From contig OZ022502.1 in assembly GCA_963989385.1 (NCBI GenBank), positions 48,787,454 through 48,851,453 on the forward strand: DNA of 64,000 bases. Reading direction: 5' to 3'. Position 1 is the stretch's first letter; each line of letters opens with the position of its first letter. This DNA comes from Ctena decussata (Eukaryota; Mollusca; Bivalvia; Lucinida; Lucinidae). The translations under genes and the position numbers were made by a program. Positions 44,274 to 56,890 of this stretch are shown one piece after another. The notes beneath the pieces are model-generated. The model made no database searches. It saw only the letters and a program-made list of their open reading frames with translations, and was not told the origin of the DNA.

Positions 44274-46959
44274 TAGTACTAACGTAGCAACAACTGCTGC
44301 ATACATGGAGGCAAATGTCTGCTTTGAATCTCGGACTGCACGCGATGAACTTGAAAGGTCAATATGATTTCAATCTGAAATGCAAACTTTGCAAAAATAT
44401 TTATATACTGACTCAAACAAGTTCCGATACATGAATATATTTTGCTACTATGGTTACGACAGGAGCAAAAGCCCAAAATTTTCATTTTTATGAAAGAGTG
44501 CCAATTTGTGTATGCTACAGTCTAATTTGATTTGTTGTTCTTACACTCAGTATGTTACAAGAATGCTTTAAACATCACAGGGGTCATCCATCGTTTTCTC
44601 AGAACAAAGCATTGAAATTGCTGGATTTTGAAGTCAAACATGTTCTTTATAACGACAAATTTTCCCAAGCTGTACTATGCTACATTGTGATAGACGTTTG
44701 AACTGTTAGACTGCAAAGCAATTGTGAAATTTAACTGCTTCACGAAGAAGAACAAGATCCACGACGTAAGCTCCTTCATGTAAAAGAAACTGTGTTTAAT
44801 GTCACTTGCAATAGAAACTCCACAGGCAATTTAAACCGTTAAAATATTTAGAAATTTGACTTTCTTTAGTACCTATCATCTTGCCATATGAGGACAATGA
44901 TAACGTAGTTTTGAAGGAGTGACAATCGGTTGTGACAGGTACAGAAAAACATGGCAGTTCTAAAATCTCTATATGTGTAATTCAAAGGGAGACAATCGGA
45001 GAGTTCAAGAGATTTAAACCTCGCCTGTAAAGTCTGATTAGAGGAGGGGATCTGGGCAAAAAATAAAAATAGAAAATACGTTTCATTTTCAAGCAAGAAG
45101 CTCCGTTTTTAAAATGATGGAAAACAGATATATATTCCATACTTCTAAGTCATGTTAAATGGGCAAGATCAAAATTTAGCTCAGGCATTTCAGAACCTAG
45201 AGGTAATAAATTCTGAAGAAGGAACATTTTACGGCTGCCACAAGGCACTTAGTACCAGTTGCAATGAAATTAAATAAATTCTGAATGAAGGTTCTCTTGG
45301 AGCAAGGAGCGCATAAGAGAAACGAAAATAACAGGCTCAGTGACAAACATAAAGCAAAAGAGTTCATATACTGTTGACAAATCTATTCAAAACCTTGATG
45401 TTCTATATTTAATAGTACCATGTGTCTTAGAAAAATATTAATTGTGTGTTAATGTGCTTCAATGGGTCTTTAGCTGCACTTTTTTTTTTTTTTTTTTTCA
45501 TCTACTCAAGGGTAGACTAAGTAAATTTGGCAGAAGGTTTCGAGTGCTGTTATGTATTACCATGACTTGAAATTTGATCTCACTGAGTGCTTTTAAACAG
45601 CACTCGGACGATTTGAAAATAAAAACTTTTCTAATATTCTGTAGCTAAAGAATTTTCACTCTAAATGAAGATGACGCCTTAAACTAATAGTTTTTTTGTA
45701 AAAAAAGGAAAGAAAAAAGACCAATTATCTTTTTAACCCCCGCACACTAAAGTTATTGGTTCATCCACAAAGACTAAATTAAACACACACACGTATATAT
45801 GGTTAGTAAGTGTTTTATTATGCAGCAGAAAAATGAAATTCATTCCTTAACTCGATGTTTAACTCTGTATCTTACAAACTACAGCAGCTGCAGTCATCAT
45901 GCTTGGAACATATATACACATCCATATGACTGCAGCAGCTGCATCACACAATTGTGTCCTTAATCCATATGTTACAGTTGACTGACTTTGCTGTTTCACA
46001 CCATTTTAAGGCAAAATCTTTAGTTTGATGATATCTTTGAGACAAGAGAGTTGATACTAGGTAACATAGCATATCCCTATTATTGCAGCAGCTGCAAAGC
46101 ATCCATGCTGGCTCCTATGTCCTTGACTTTTATTCATGGTCCAGTGATTTTGCCTTTTATTTCAAATACTGTTTGAAAGATTAACCTCATATCTTACATA
46201 GTGGATCAGACCGACATTGTGAACGACCTTCATACTATTTATAGATCTCTCTGTGACCTACATTTCATGGTTCACTGATTTTGACATATCTTCAGCTTAA
46301 TTGAGTAGATATATATTGAAAATCGTTCAATCTGACTCTGCAAATGACTTCATATTATTCGTAGTCACTGTGACCTATGTTTCATGATTCAGGGATTTTG
46401 CATTGAAAATGAGACACCGTCCCTCATAAGGCGCGCTTCGTTGATTTATGACAGCTAATGTTTTTGCTGCAACAGCATTGTACCTTTATTTATTTTTTTA
46501 TTTAGGCATAATTTGGATTCCTTTCCACAAATTTCAGATTTCATATTTCAATACTGCTTGTACGATGTTTTGCATAAAAATCTGAATCCTCACCTAACAA
46601 ATAATATGTTATTGGTATAATGGATGAAGATTTACGCCCAGCTAATGGCGCCAAACTGCAGAAATCAGTTTCGCATACAGAAATATTTGAAAATGCTTTA
46701 ATTTTGATCCAAAAGTAAATATTTGACAATAAAACAGCAGCAACAACAACAAAGAAAACTAAAAACTGTGTTTGTGAAACACTATGCCCCCAACCATATG
46801 CTTGCCACGAAAGATGTCGAGGTATAAGCCTGAAAAAGGCTATAGCTCTGTTAATTTTCATGGCAATTCCTCATACGTTAATCAGCTTATATACGTACTG
46901 ATTCGAAATATCAAAATCCTAGTTCTAATACTACTATAGCCTGAGATATATTGTTATTT
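44274..46959. other. Spacer with weak tandem repeats
   Basis: A 19-T tract at 45481. CAGCAGCTGCA words recur at about 45885, 45930 and 46085. TTTCATGGTTCACTGATTTTG-type units recur at about 46135, 46265 and 46380 (spacing ~120). A Gln/Asn-poor ORF at 46541-46861 (minus) has no domain. No gene is supported. Confidence 0.45.
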
Positions 46960-47421
46960 TTTGGTTTTAGCTGTCTAAGTCCAAAAGTCAAAACAAGGGT
47001 GAATAACTTCCTCACATTTACTAAAATATTTTACACATCAAGGACTACTAATGTACCAAAAATCAGCTTTCTGTGTTAAGCGGACCAGAAGTTGGAAAAA
47101 TTGCCAAATTCAAACATGGGGCATAGCTCGGTATTCTTTTACGGAATTTGCCCAAAAGTTAATCCAGTTCTTCTACATCTCACCCCAAAGCTGTATACAG
47201 AATATCATCATCCTAGCTTAAACACTTCTCGAGATATCGTGGTAACAAAGCTTGATTTTAATTTTGATAAAAGAGCAGTAACTCTAAAAGTACTTGCTCA
47301 ACAGAAGAATAAAAACAAACTGTATGCTCATTTTTCATAAACAATTCATATATGATATTCCAAAAACCCTAGACCCAATGGTTCTTGCTGCCAGTAGCTG
47401 TACAAGTAATGACTCTAACAG

Positions 47422-47668
47422 CAAGGGCGTAGCTACGTATACGGCAAATACGCAAGTGCGTATTGAAATTTTGTCAAAATTGACAAAATTTCAAAACGCA
47501 CCTGCATATTTGCATGCTGAAATTTTATAAACTGGACAAAATTTAAGTACCAACTGCCGATATACATTGTTATATGAAATATTTTAGGGGCCTAGCTCCT
47601 ATATTTACCCTCAAAGAGTATGAAAAATGATTGTGCGTATCATCTTATTGCTCCTGGCTACGCACATG
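47422..47668. mobile_element. 247-bp MITE with GGGCGTAGC termini, nested
   Basis: Left CAAGGGCGTAGCTACG, right GGCTACGCACATG (complement CATGTGCGTAGCC). AACAG flanks both sides (47417-47421, 47669-47673), and other units of the host array give the uninterrupted GACTAACAGGGGGAA site. hAT-like ends are possible. Confidence 0.75.
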
Positions 47669-47754
47669 AACAGGGGGAACAACTACGTAATTGATAAACC
47701 TGATCTTTATTAAAACTAACTTCTATTATACCTAAAATCAGCTTCCTAGGTTAA

Positions 47755-48229
47755 ATTAAAATCTTAAAAAGTTCCTTCAAGAGCAGAGAATACATACAGA
47801 AATAGGAACATGGGCCAGACTATGTAGTTTCGGCTAATAAAGCCTCGTCAGTGACCCTGACAATATCTGGTACGAAACCAGAAAAAAGCATGCTGTAATT
47901 TCTTAATTTTCATTGGGCAGTCAATTCAAAGACTGATTAGTTTCAAAAGGATCCAAATAATATAATAGACGATGATCTAGAATAATAGATAAGTCTAAAT
48001 CGATCTCAATTTTTACATTTCTCAAAATCTATCCTCTGATCTCAAAGGATGTAAATGAAATATAATCTGCACTATGGATGATGTACGGGGAGACTTTTTT
48101 ACGGCCTCCACACGGCACAACACCAGCTGCAGTGAGGTAAAATTAAAATCTTAAAAAGTTCCTTCAAGAGCAGAGAATACATACAGAAATAGGAACATGG
48201 GCCAGACTACGTAGTTTCGGCTAATAAAG
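47755..48229. mobile_element. 475-bp insertion bounded by 90-bp direct repeats (TRIM-like)
   Basis: 47753-47841 and 48140-48229 are near-identical (AAATTAAAATCTTAAAAAG to TTTCGGCTAATAAAG). Together they span the whole block that is extra relative to the other host units (host reads CTATGTTAAGCGATTCAGAAG). That is the plan of a terminal-repeat element in miniature. Repeats lack TG...CA ends, so the LTR class is unproven. Confidence 0.6.
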
Positions 48230-49815
48230 TTGTTCAAAAGTTTGAAAAATGCCAAATTCAAACAAGGGACATAACGCGATCAACTTTTGACAGAACTTGC
48301 CCAGAAGTTAATCAGTCCTTGTATATCTCACCCCAAAGCTGTATACTAAATTTCAACATCCAAGGTCATATGTTTCTTGAAAAATCATGGTAACACGATT
48401 TCATTTTAATTTTGATAAAGGGGAGGTAGCTCCAAAAGTACAAGTCCGACGGAGAAGAAACAAAATAGGAGTCCGCTAATTTTTCATGACTTATCCATAT
48501 ATAAATTTCAAAACTATAGGCCCAGTGGTCCTTGCTCCCAGTAGCTGCACAAATAATGACTAACAGGGGTAATAACTCCGTCACTAATAAATATAGAGTT
48601 ACCTCACTTTTACCAAAACATTTAACACAGCAAGAGTTGCTATTATACCAAACATCAGCTTCCTATGTTAAGCGATTCAGAAGTTGGAAAATGCCAAATT
48701 CAATTAAGGAACATAACGCGATCAACTTTTGACAGAATTTGCCCAAAAGTTAATCAGTTCTTCTATACCTGATGCCAAAGCTGTATACTAAATTTCATCA
48801 TCCTAGGTCAACTACTTCTTGAGATATCATGGTAACAAGATGTCATTTTAATTTTGTTAAAGGGGAGGTAACTCCAAAAGTACAAGTCCACCGGGGAAGA
48901 AAAAACGCTCATTTTTCATGCACTGTTCATATATAAAATTTCAAAACTCTAGGCCCAGTGGCTCTGGCTCCCAGTAGCTGCCAAGTAAAGACTAACAGGG
49001 GGAATAACTCCCTAATTAATAAATATAGAGTTACCTGACCTTTATCAAAACATTTAACCCATCAAGAACTACTGCTGAACCAAAAATCAGATTCCTAAGT
49101 TAAGCGGTTCAGAAGTTGGAAAAATGCCAAATTCAAATAAGGGACATAACTCGATCAATTTTTGATGGAATTTGCGCAACAGTTATATCTCACCCAAAGC
49201 TGTATGTTAAATTTCATCACCCTAAATCAATTAGTTTTGAGATATCGTGTTAACAACATTTCATTTTAATTTTGATAAAGGGGAGGCAACTTCAAAAGTA
49301 CAAGTCCGACGGAGGAAAAAAATACGGGTCGGCTCATTTTTCATGAACTATCCATTTATGAAATTTCAAAACCCTAGGCCTCAGGGAATATAGCGGTATC
49401 AAATGGCACTGACGAACTGACGAACGCACGAACGGACAAGGCGAAAGCAATATGCCCCTTCAACTTCTTCGAAGTTGGGGGCATAAAAACAACTAACAAC
49501 GAAAACAAAACAAAAAACAAAAAGAAAAAAGGAGTAATTCTTCGGCTCCATCTTTCGCAAATAAAGAAGCAGCACAAAAATACCATTTCATAACGTGTTG
49601 GGGTTCATGATTGTGGCAGTATATTATTCGTGTTAATTTCCTAAGAAAAACAGGTGCTGACAATGTTTAGATAGTGCTGATTGTGTTTATAATGGTAAAT
49701 AAACATTCGTCAAAAATATATATTACTTGTCATGCTAACCTCCTATTTATGATCAGGAGGGCTAAACAAATATCTAAGCGTTGATAGAAATATGTGGTAT
49801 GGCAGTGTATAAGAA

Positions 49816-50052
49816 TGAGCCGCGACACGAGAAAAGAAACAAAGTCGTTGTGCACCCAGCGCAGACTCAGATCAGCCTGGGCATCCGCCCAGTCTGATCA
49901 GAGTCTTAGCTTTACGCCTAAAGGGTAGCTAAGGGTTTTAGCTACATCCATGCGGACAGCAAAGACTCTGGTCAGACTGGGCGGATGCCCAGGCTGATCT
50001 GAGTTTGCGCTGGGAGCACAACCACTTTGTTGGTTTTGTCGCGTCGCGGCTC
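49816..50052. mobile_element. Palindromic GAGCCGCGACACG MITE, copy 8
   Basis: 237 bp, left GAGCCGCGACACGAG, right GTCGCGTCGCGGCTC. AT-rich flanks. Confidence 0.88.
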
Positions 50053-50196
50053 AATTATGCTTTTCTTTCGTTGTTCGCTTGAAACAGACATATTCAGCGT
50101 GTTCAACAGTATTGCGCATTTTTCTTTGCCTTGAGAAACAAATAACTAATGCGAGGTTTGTCTGTACTCGAAACAAAGACATCTGAATACGTATTC

Positions 50197-50300
50197 AATA
50201 TGCACACAACGTTGAATCCAAACTGAATCAACTTTGATTCAACGTCAAGACGTTGAATCGACGTTGATTCAATGTTGATACAACGTTGTATGCCTGCAGG
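50197..50300. mobile_element. CAACGTTGAATC motif-filled short element
   Basis: ATGCACACAACGTTGAATCC at the left and ACAACGTTGTATGCCTGCAGG at the right, filled with TTGATTCAACGT / ACGTTGAATC words that reverse near the middle. Confidence 0.65.
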
Positions 50301-51194
50301 TTAATTATTCGGCTATAACACGCTGTTCTTTACCCTGTCTAGAATGACCACAAATAAATGAGTGTGAGATTCTGCTATAAGATGGGAATTATTTTTTTTA
50401 AAATGATCCAAAATTATAAGAGCACTACTTATGTGCGCCGACCCACTCTTATATGCACAAACCGGAATAAAATGTCTAAACATGAAACAATGATTGTCTA
50501 AGCGAAAATTATTTGTATTTTTTTTGCCCTGTATATACCATCGTTACACTATAGGTTTTGAATCATTTTTGTCTGAAAAAAAATAATCAAACATTTTCTT
50601 AAGAAACAAAATGACAGAGAAGGACATGCCCCACATTCGTTCAAACTGCATACAGTAAATATGTTAGTATTTTGCCTTTTAAAACGTATTTTGTCATTCG
50701 TGAAGCGATTCGCCTGTTTCCGGATGAGAAAATTCCTCTTAATCTAAACTTTTTGAAAAATGGCATCTTCTCCTGTTTTCTAATACAGACCCTCTTAATA
50801 TTTCAACCCTTTTTTTAACCCTTAAAACGCCAAAACATAGGTCTACAAAGTTTCAAAACATGTCTCGTCCATGCTATATCATACTGAAAATTTATAGAAT
50901 AGAGGGCAAACAGTGTAGATCCATATGAGGCGGCTCATAATGAGCCGCCTCATCTGGATCTACGCTGTTTGCAAATTCACTTTTTTTCTTTGAATGTTAA
51001 AGGTTATATTTGCAGCAGTGTATCTTATGGATATCTTAATACCTAAGTTGGTTTTAATGTATAAAGTCTCTGTGGGGTATTTCTTGTTAACAAATTTAGT
51101 CTTTTCATTGAAATGACCATGTGTGGTAAAATGATAATATGTATAACCCGTTCACATACAGTTTACAAGATACAAGATTTAATTCATATATGGC
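50301..51194. other. Spacer with one short foldback
   Basis: At 50906-50972, GCAAACAGTGTAGATCC, GAGGCGGCTCAT and their complements form a 67-bp hairpin with arms of about 30 bp. Otherwise nothing recognised. Confidence 0.6.
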
Positions 51195-51790
51195 ATCCTG
51201 GTGAGCTCCAAGTTCATATAACGGTTCGGTTGTATCGTTTAAACGGTCATTGCCCTTTTCCGTTCACGTTTACATGAACTTGTACGACTTTAACAGTTAA
51301 GTTGAGTTCATATCAGCAAAGTTTCTTTGTCACAGAAACTGGAGCAAAAAAGTTACTAAACATTTTGCGTTCACAAGCAACAAATTATTTGTAACAGAAA
51401 AAAAGTAACAAAGAATCTCTGGCAAGTAAACTTTTGGAGCAGTGTTCACACGAACAAAGATTTCTCGTCAAAGTTACCGGGACAAATAAACTTTACCCGA
51501 GTGACCGGCCAAACATGCCACATTTTTTCGTTAAACATACTTTGTTCAAAATCAAACTTATTTGATTATGAGCAAAGTTTTCTGTGTTCATCGCCAAAGC
51601 TAGTTTCTTTGTTACATATTCTCTGGCATATGTTCTGTTCACATGGACAAATTTTGTTTGCCGAATAAATTTTACCATATAAATTTGGCAATAAAATTAT
51701 GTCGTATATTTGGCATCTACACGAGGCATTTTTCTATACCATAGCCATTTTGTCATGGAATCTTTGCTCGTGTGAATGAAGCTACCAACT
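51195..51790. mobile_element. Motif-rich block (CAAAGTTTCTTTGTTACA), probable element
   Basis: Words of the form AAGTTACTAAAC, AACAAAGAATC, CAAAGTTACCGG, TTTCTTTGTTACA and GTTCACACGAAC recur in both orientations for about 600 bp, and AT-rich flanks lack them. No clean terminal repeats were found, so the boundaries are rough. Confidence 0.45.
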
Positions 51791-53782
51791 AGAAACGTTC
51801 AAATAAAGCCCACACGATGACTTATGTGAAAGCTCTTCCATTCAAAACCTGTTTCGTACATGTAGGATAATGCTACAAGCATTCCACGCGACGGCATACA
51901 GTGTCCTCGGGGGCCTGTGAACCGGGGACAAATTTCTGTTTGTTTTTTACTTTAAGCTAAACCTTTTACCAGCTAACCTATACTGAACTTCTGAAACAAT
52001 GTACCTCTTATTTCTACGGATCCCAATGACTTAAAATGTCGCTGAATTTGATCAATTTATCAAAAGCGATAAGGCTGCAGTGTTGCGTACCCTGGACAAT
52101 AAAGTCACATACTGGAGGGTAAGTTTTTCGACAGCAATCCAACTGAAGCTGGTATGATGCATTAGCAAACCGAGGCTCAGAAACATACTTGATGTTTTTC
52201 TATGGTTGTAGGGGACACTCCGTGGCATTGCAACTGCGCTTGATGTCATAATAGCCGCTACGATTCTAAATAAATAATACACGTATTATGTAACGCATTC
52301 GGACGAACACGTTTTACCTGCGTTCGTTTGTTAGGTAAATGTATATGCGCGGACTTCATATGTACACTTTTTTATGATTGGTCAGAAATTTTGATGAATC
52401 TAAATGGATAGTCTTAATCTAACATGCATTGAAATACGCTTTACGTTGGTTTTACCTATATTAAAGAGTAAAGGCAAAAGACGCATTTTTCAGATCTATT
52501 ATAGTATGTCTTCTTTTTGGAAATAAGTCGGAGAAAAACAAGATTCAAGTTAAAATGATATATTCAAACTGTATATTATCTATCGAACTGTTGAAGTTTG
52601 TTGTATTATGCGACCGCAGATGAAAAGACGGAATTTTATTGGTAGTATCCCACATATAAAGACATATTTGATTTAGAAAACATGTTGATACTGTGTCATT
52701 GTAACATCATCGACAAAACTCAACTTTCTCTTTCATATAAAATGTGTTTCTTTTCATTTCATGTTGTGAAAGGTTATATGATAACATATGTATCCACATG
52801 AGGCTTGGTACAGCATTCAATCTTTTGTGATCGGATTACGCGCACTCAGTTCACTCTTTGATATGTTTTTGACATGATTATCTCTTTTTAAATTAACCAT
52901 GGATCGTGTATGAAGCATTGACTAGTTTCAGAAAAAAAGTAAAATATACTGATCAAGGTGATGAGTCGTATATTGAAGGCTATATTTTGATATGAAGCAC
53001 CTGCGACAAGGTGAATAAACTGTATGATATTATTTACAGAGAGCATAATTATATGCCTTAATCTAAAACAAATTTACTATAGGCCTTGCATATAAAACTG
53101 GTCAAAATAAAAGGAAATTCCCTTGAAACTTGTTGCTCTCAAGTTCCCATAAATGGGAATAATTTATTTTCTGAATTTCATGTTTTGGTGTAAATATAAA
53201 GTTTTTTTTATAGATATAATGAAATGTATTGAAAACGCCAAAAGTATTTCAAAGATATATTCACCTCTCCCCACCGTCGCCCAGAAAGCCACTTTGTAGT
53301 TACGTGCCAATACCATTGTAGATAGTATGTATCAATAGCGCTAACGACAGTCGATAGCTAAACAATTGAAAAGTGGGTGGGGTAATAACTGTCAGAAGAT
53401 GAGGCTATGTTCCATATTATTTGGGAAATATGGCATACTATCTGCAAATGTCCCGTTTGCTTCGATTTTAGTATTTGGTTTCCGAAACCCTCTGGAGTGA
53501 TGCTACTAAAGCATGTGACAGATAATTTTTAACGAACACGGGTGGTTGTTGCCACATGTGCCATAAGTGATGTGCCCCTGATACTATTTCAGGTAGCAGA
53601 CTGCATTGTTTCTAAATAAAATAAACTTTTTTTCACTTTTTCCTACAGAAAAACTTAAGTGACTCAAAAGTTGACCTTGCCGTAAAACAGATCAAGGTCA
53701 TCCCAGGGTCATCATTTATATAAATTTTGTTCAGCTTTTGAGTCCTTGATGCGACATGCTAAGTTTCAAGATCATAGGATTT
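51791..53782. other. Spacer, nothing recognised
   Basis: AT-rich with no ORF of family interest, no tRNA boxes and no convincing TIR. The 53600-53780 part continues at 54084 after the SINE and looks like one more dispersed repeat unit (GACCTTGCCGTAAAAC, TTTGAGTCCTTGATGCG). Confidence 0.45.
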
Positions 53783-53799
53783 GTGGTTCTGGGGGAGAA

Positions 53800-54066
53800 T
53801 TGGTTGATTTTATGCTTAACGTCCACGGTAAACAGCTAAGGTCATGTCGGGACGGTCAGGTAACCTAACAACACTATTCCTGGGCAGGCTTAGACCTCCT
53901 AAGCGGTTAACCAGTACTAAGTGCACATACTTTCGCCAGTAACTGACAACTGCCCATCTTGAATCAGCGGAAGGAGAAACGAAAGTATGTGGCCAGACCG
54001 GGTTTCGAACCCAGGACCTCTGACTTATGAGTCAGGTGCCCTACCGATTGCGCTACGCGGCCCGTC
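53800..54066 (-). repeat. SINE with Met-type tRNA head, 17-bp target duplication
   Basis: Minus-strand head GGGCCGCGTAGCGCAATCGG, anticodon stem CTGACTCATAAGTCAG, B box GGGTTCGAAACC. GTGGTTCTGGGGGAGAA is exact at 53783-53799 and 54067-54083. The intact duplication marks a fairly recent insertion. Confidence 0.92.
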
Positions 54067-54083
54067 GTGGTTCTGGGGGAGAA

Positions 54084-54471
54084 GATTTTTGAAATTTTTT
54101 ACCATAATAAATGTTTGCCATCTTGGTTTTGTGACCTGTCCTGGGTATTTCTTTTTCTGGAAAAATTGGGTCCTGGAACGTTTTGGGGGAAAATATTCAA
54201 GCCCTCTGAAGACTAAAGGCTTATTTAGCTTCGTTGAATCATTGAAATTGATTTGTCTGCTTTGCTGGAAAAATGCCCTTTCTTACCTGGCGCATGTGTG
54301 TTAACCTTAGACATTTTTCATTTTTGTCTTTTCGAAAGTTCAGTTCAGTTTGAATTCTCCTAACGACGTTCCCCAAGTGGCTCAGCGGTACGTAACCATA
54401 GCCGCACACACTTGGCGCCGTGTGTCCGTCCAACTTTTCGAAAGACCATGTGCGTTGAGATTTATTCTTCA
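54084..54471. other. Spacer, nothing recognised
   Basis: Overlapping ORFs on both strands (53987-54304, 54239-54472) without family signals. GTGGCTCAGCGG near 54376 is A-box-like but no B box follows. Confidence 0.4.
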
Positions 54472-54509
54472 ATGGGGGGGGGGGGGGGGGGGGGAGGGAG
54501 GGGGGGGGG
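54472..54509. repeat. Poly-G tract
   Basis: About 36 bases of G with two A, directly against the element 54510-54978. May be collapsed or miscounted in assembly. Confidence 0.85.
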
Positions 54510-54978
54510 TCCTACTAAAGACAGAAAAGGACTTTTGCCACCGAAAAGGACCGAAAAGAACTTTCGGGCACCGAAAAGGACTTTATAATGCCATTTTATG
54601 CTATAAAAACGTTTGAAAAAAATGTAGGGTAAAATATTTCATTACTAAACATAATTTTCTAGAACATTAGGTGAAAAATGCCCTTTTCGGTGCCCGAAAT
54701 TTTGGCATTTGCGATGTCCTTTTCGGTACATGGAGTCTCTTCACTGACCAGAAGTGGAGTCCTTTTCGGTGCTGTAATGTTTTTGTGAAATTTTAAGATT
54801 AAGATACTACAATTCACAAAATTATTTTTCAAGCGCTGATTAATATCATGATGATATTAAAATTTCTAAAACATATGTTTTATATGGCATTTAATTGCAA
54901 ATAAAAGTCCTTTTCGGTGCCCGAAAGTTCTTTTCGGTCCTTTTCGGTGGGATAAGTCATTTTCTGTCTTTAGTAGGA
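54510..54978. mobile_element. 469-bp TIR element built from CACCGAAAAGGAC
   Basis: Ends TCCTACTAAAGACAGAAAA and its complement. TIRs of about 75 bp each contain CCGAAAAGGACCGAAAAGAAC and TTCGGGCACCGAAAAGGAC. The middle has three more CCTTTTCGGT words. About nine copies of one 13-bp word make up most of the element. No coding. Confidence 0.85.
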
Positions 54979-55519
54979 CTGTTCAAGGGGCGAGTTCGAT
55001 TGGCTACTCGTATTGACTATCGTTCTGGAAGAAAATGGGTCGTTTCGAGCCAGGGCCGTCGGGACTATGACCATTTAGTTCTTCATCCGTTTAGACATAT
55101 GAGCAAAAATACAAAAATAAATCGTTATTTATGGGGAATGACGTACGTTCATGGGTCGGATTTTTGCATTAGAACCTGCTAAATTTGGACTTGCTAAGCA
55201 GCGCGCCGATATAACGACGCAGAACCGAAACGACCGGATTAATTTAAAACGTGTATTCGAGTAGACGATAATTTCACTCGAACGCACCCATTGTTGACAA
55301 AAAAAAAATTCGACCAATAGTCGAAGTTTCTAGAAAAATACTTGGGAGAATTTAAAATGAAAGACGAATTTAATTCCCAAATTCTTTAAATCTACGTGAA
55401 ACTAAAACACACGTTAACCGAAATTATCAATGATAGCAATATGCGAAAGAACCAGTATAGAAATTACGCTTGAAAATGCCACCAATTTTGCAGTTTATGC
55501 GTTACTTCGTTTTTTAGTA
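54979..55519. other. Spacer, nothing recognised
   Basis: ORFs at 54895-55182 and 55129-55317 are on opposite strands and lack family signals. Confidence 0.4.
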
Positions 55520-55925
55520 TTATAGATACGTGGACCACTATTTTATAGGTCAACCTGTATTTTATCAGTCCACTGATACTTAGAATTTATAGGTGCAGCG
55601 ATAAAATAACAAACAGGCGCATTGATAAGATTACAGGTGCTGCTATAAAAGCATCGGTGGACCGGTAAATTTTATCGGTGGGCCGATATTATCGCTGCTC
55701 GTATATTTTATAAGAGCAGCGATACAGTTAGACCAATCAGGCGTTAATATTAGCTAGAGAGGACATCTGGTTGACTGTTTAGTATACAAGATCAGCGCCA
55801 AAACGGGTCATCAAAAAATATATATTTTTGGACCGCTAATTTTATCGATGGACCTATAATTTTTATCGATGGACCTATAGATTTTATCAGTGGACCTTTA
55901 AATTTTATCAGTGTTTATAATGCGA
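55520..55925. mobile_element. Motif-filled block (ATTTTATCGGTGGACC)
   Basis: TGGACC, TTTTATCAGTGGACC, TTTTATCGATGGACC and ATCGCTGCTC/GAGCAGCGAT recur in both orientations (about twelve times). GTATTATAGATACG and CAGTGTTTATAATGCG may be the worn ends. No coding. Confidence 0.6.
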
Positions 55926-55944
55926 ATTTCGACTAAGTAATTAA

Positions 55945-55996
55945 TAGGCGGGTAAAGGACGTAAAACCGCGCCATCCATCCATCCATCCATCCTAA
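55945..55996 (+). repeat. SINE 3' tail fragment (CATC run)
   Basis: GGCGGGTAAAGGACGTAAAACCG followed by CATCCATCC repeats matches the 3' end of the SINE at 5568-5772. The rest of the SINE is missing. Confidence 0.55.
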
Positions 55997-56047
55997 ATGG
56001 CACAGACCGGGCGCCTAGCAGTGCAGTCGCAGCATTTACATATTTAC

Positions 56048-56890
56048 ATGCCGTTTTACTATAAAACCCCTATTTTGTGGATATCACAACATATTCTGTG
56101 AAATTCTATTTTGAAAAATCACAAAATATTTTGTGATGTCACAAACAGAATTTGAGATCACAAATAGATTTTTTGATATTTCTAGCTTGTGATATCACAA
56201 AATAGAATTTGTGATATCATAAAATAGAATTTGTGATATCATAAAATAGAATTTGTGATATAAAAACATCATCACTATTTTTTGATATCACAAAATAGAT
56301 TTTATGATATCACACATTTGATTTTGTGATATCACAAATCAGTTTTGTGATATCAAAAAATCGAATTAGTGATATCAAAAATCAATTTTGTGACATCACA
56401 AAATCAGATGTATTTATTGAAATCACATATTCGATTTTGTGATGACACAAAATAGAATATGATGTCACAAAATCGTTTAGGCATTTCTTAGATGAAAATT
56501 TTTACACATTTTTTGGATATCATAAAATCTATTTTTGATATGAAAAATCGCCTTGATTTTGTGATAATATAAATTCTATTTTGTGATATCACAAAATACA
56601 TTTTATAATATTGAGCCTGATTTTTTGATATCATAACATTTGTGTTTTGTGATTTCACAAAATAGAATTTGTGATATCGAAAATTGCATTTACTGATGTC
56701 ACAAAATGATCGAGATTTTTTTATATAAAAATCTATTTTTGATATCTCAAAATCTATTTTGTGACATAAAAAATCAAGCTTATTTTTTTTTTATCAAAAA
56801 TGTATTTTGTGATATCAAAAAATCGATTTTGTGATATCAAAAAATAGAATTTAGGATATAAAGAATACTGAATTTATAGTAAAACGGCAT
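56048..56890. mobile_element. 843-bp TIR element filled with TTTTGTGATATCACAAAA
   Basis: Left ATGCCGTTTTACTATAAA, right TTTATAGTAAAACGGCAT. CATATTTAC lies just outside the left end (56039-56047) and two bases beyond the right end (56893-56901), a possible 9-bp target duplication. The whole body is some thirty degenerate copies of the palindromic word GTGATATCACAAAAT. A partial relative lies at 63165-63388. Confidence 0.85.

Larger units (their letters stand above)
46960..49487 (+). mobile_element. Pearl/Helentron-like element with ~430-bp units
   Basis: Four or five long units share CAAATTCAAACA...GGGACATAAC, CACCCCAAAGCTGTATAC, TTGATAAAGGGGAGGTA and CTCCCAGTAGCTG. The right end has CGAACGGACAAGG runs and the palindrome CCCCTTCAACTTCTTCGAAGTTGGGGG. 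Two later insertions break it (47422-47668 and 47755-48229). Left boundary approximate. Confidence 0.75.
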
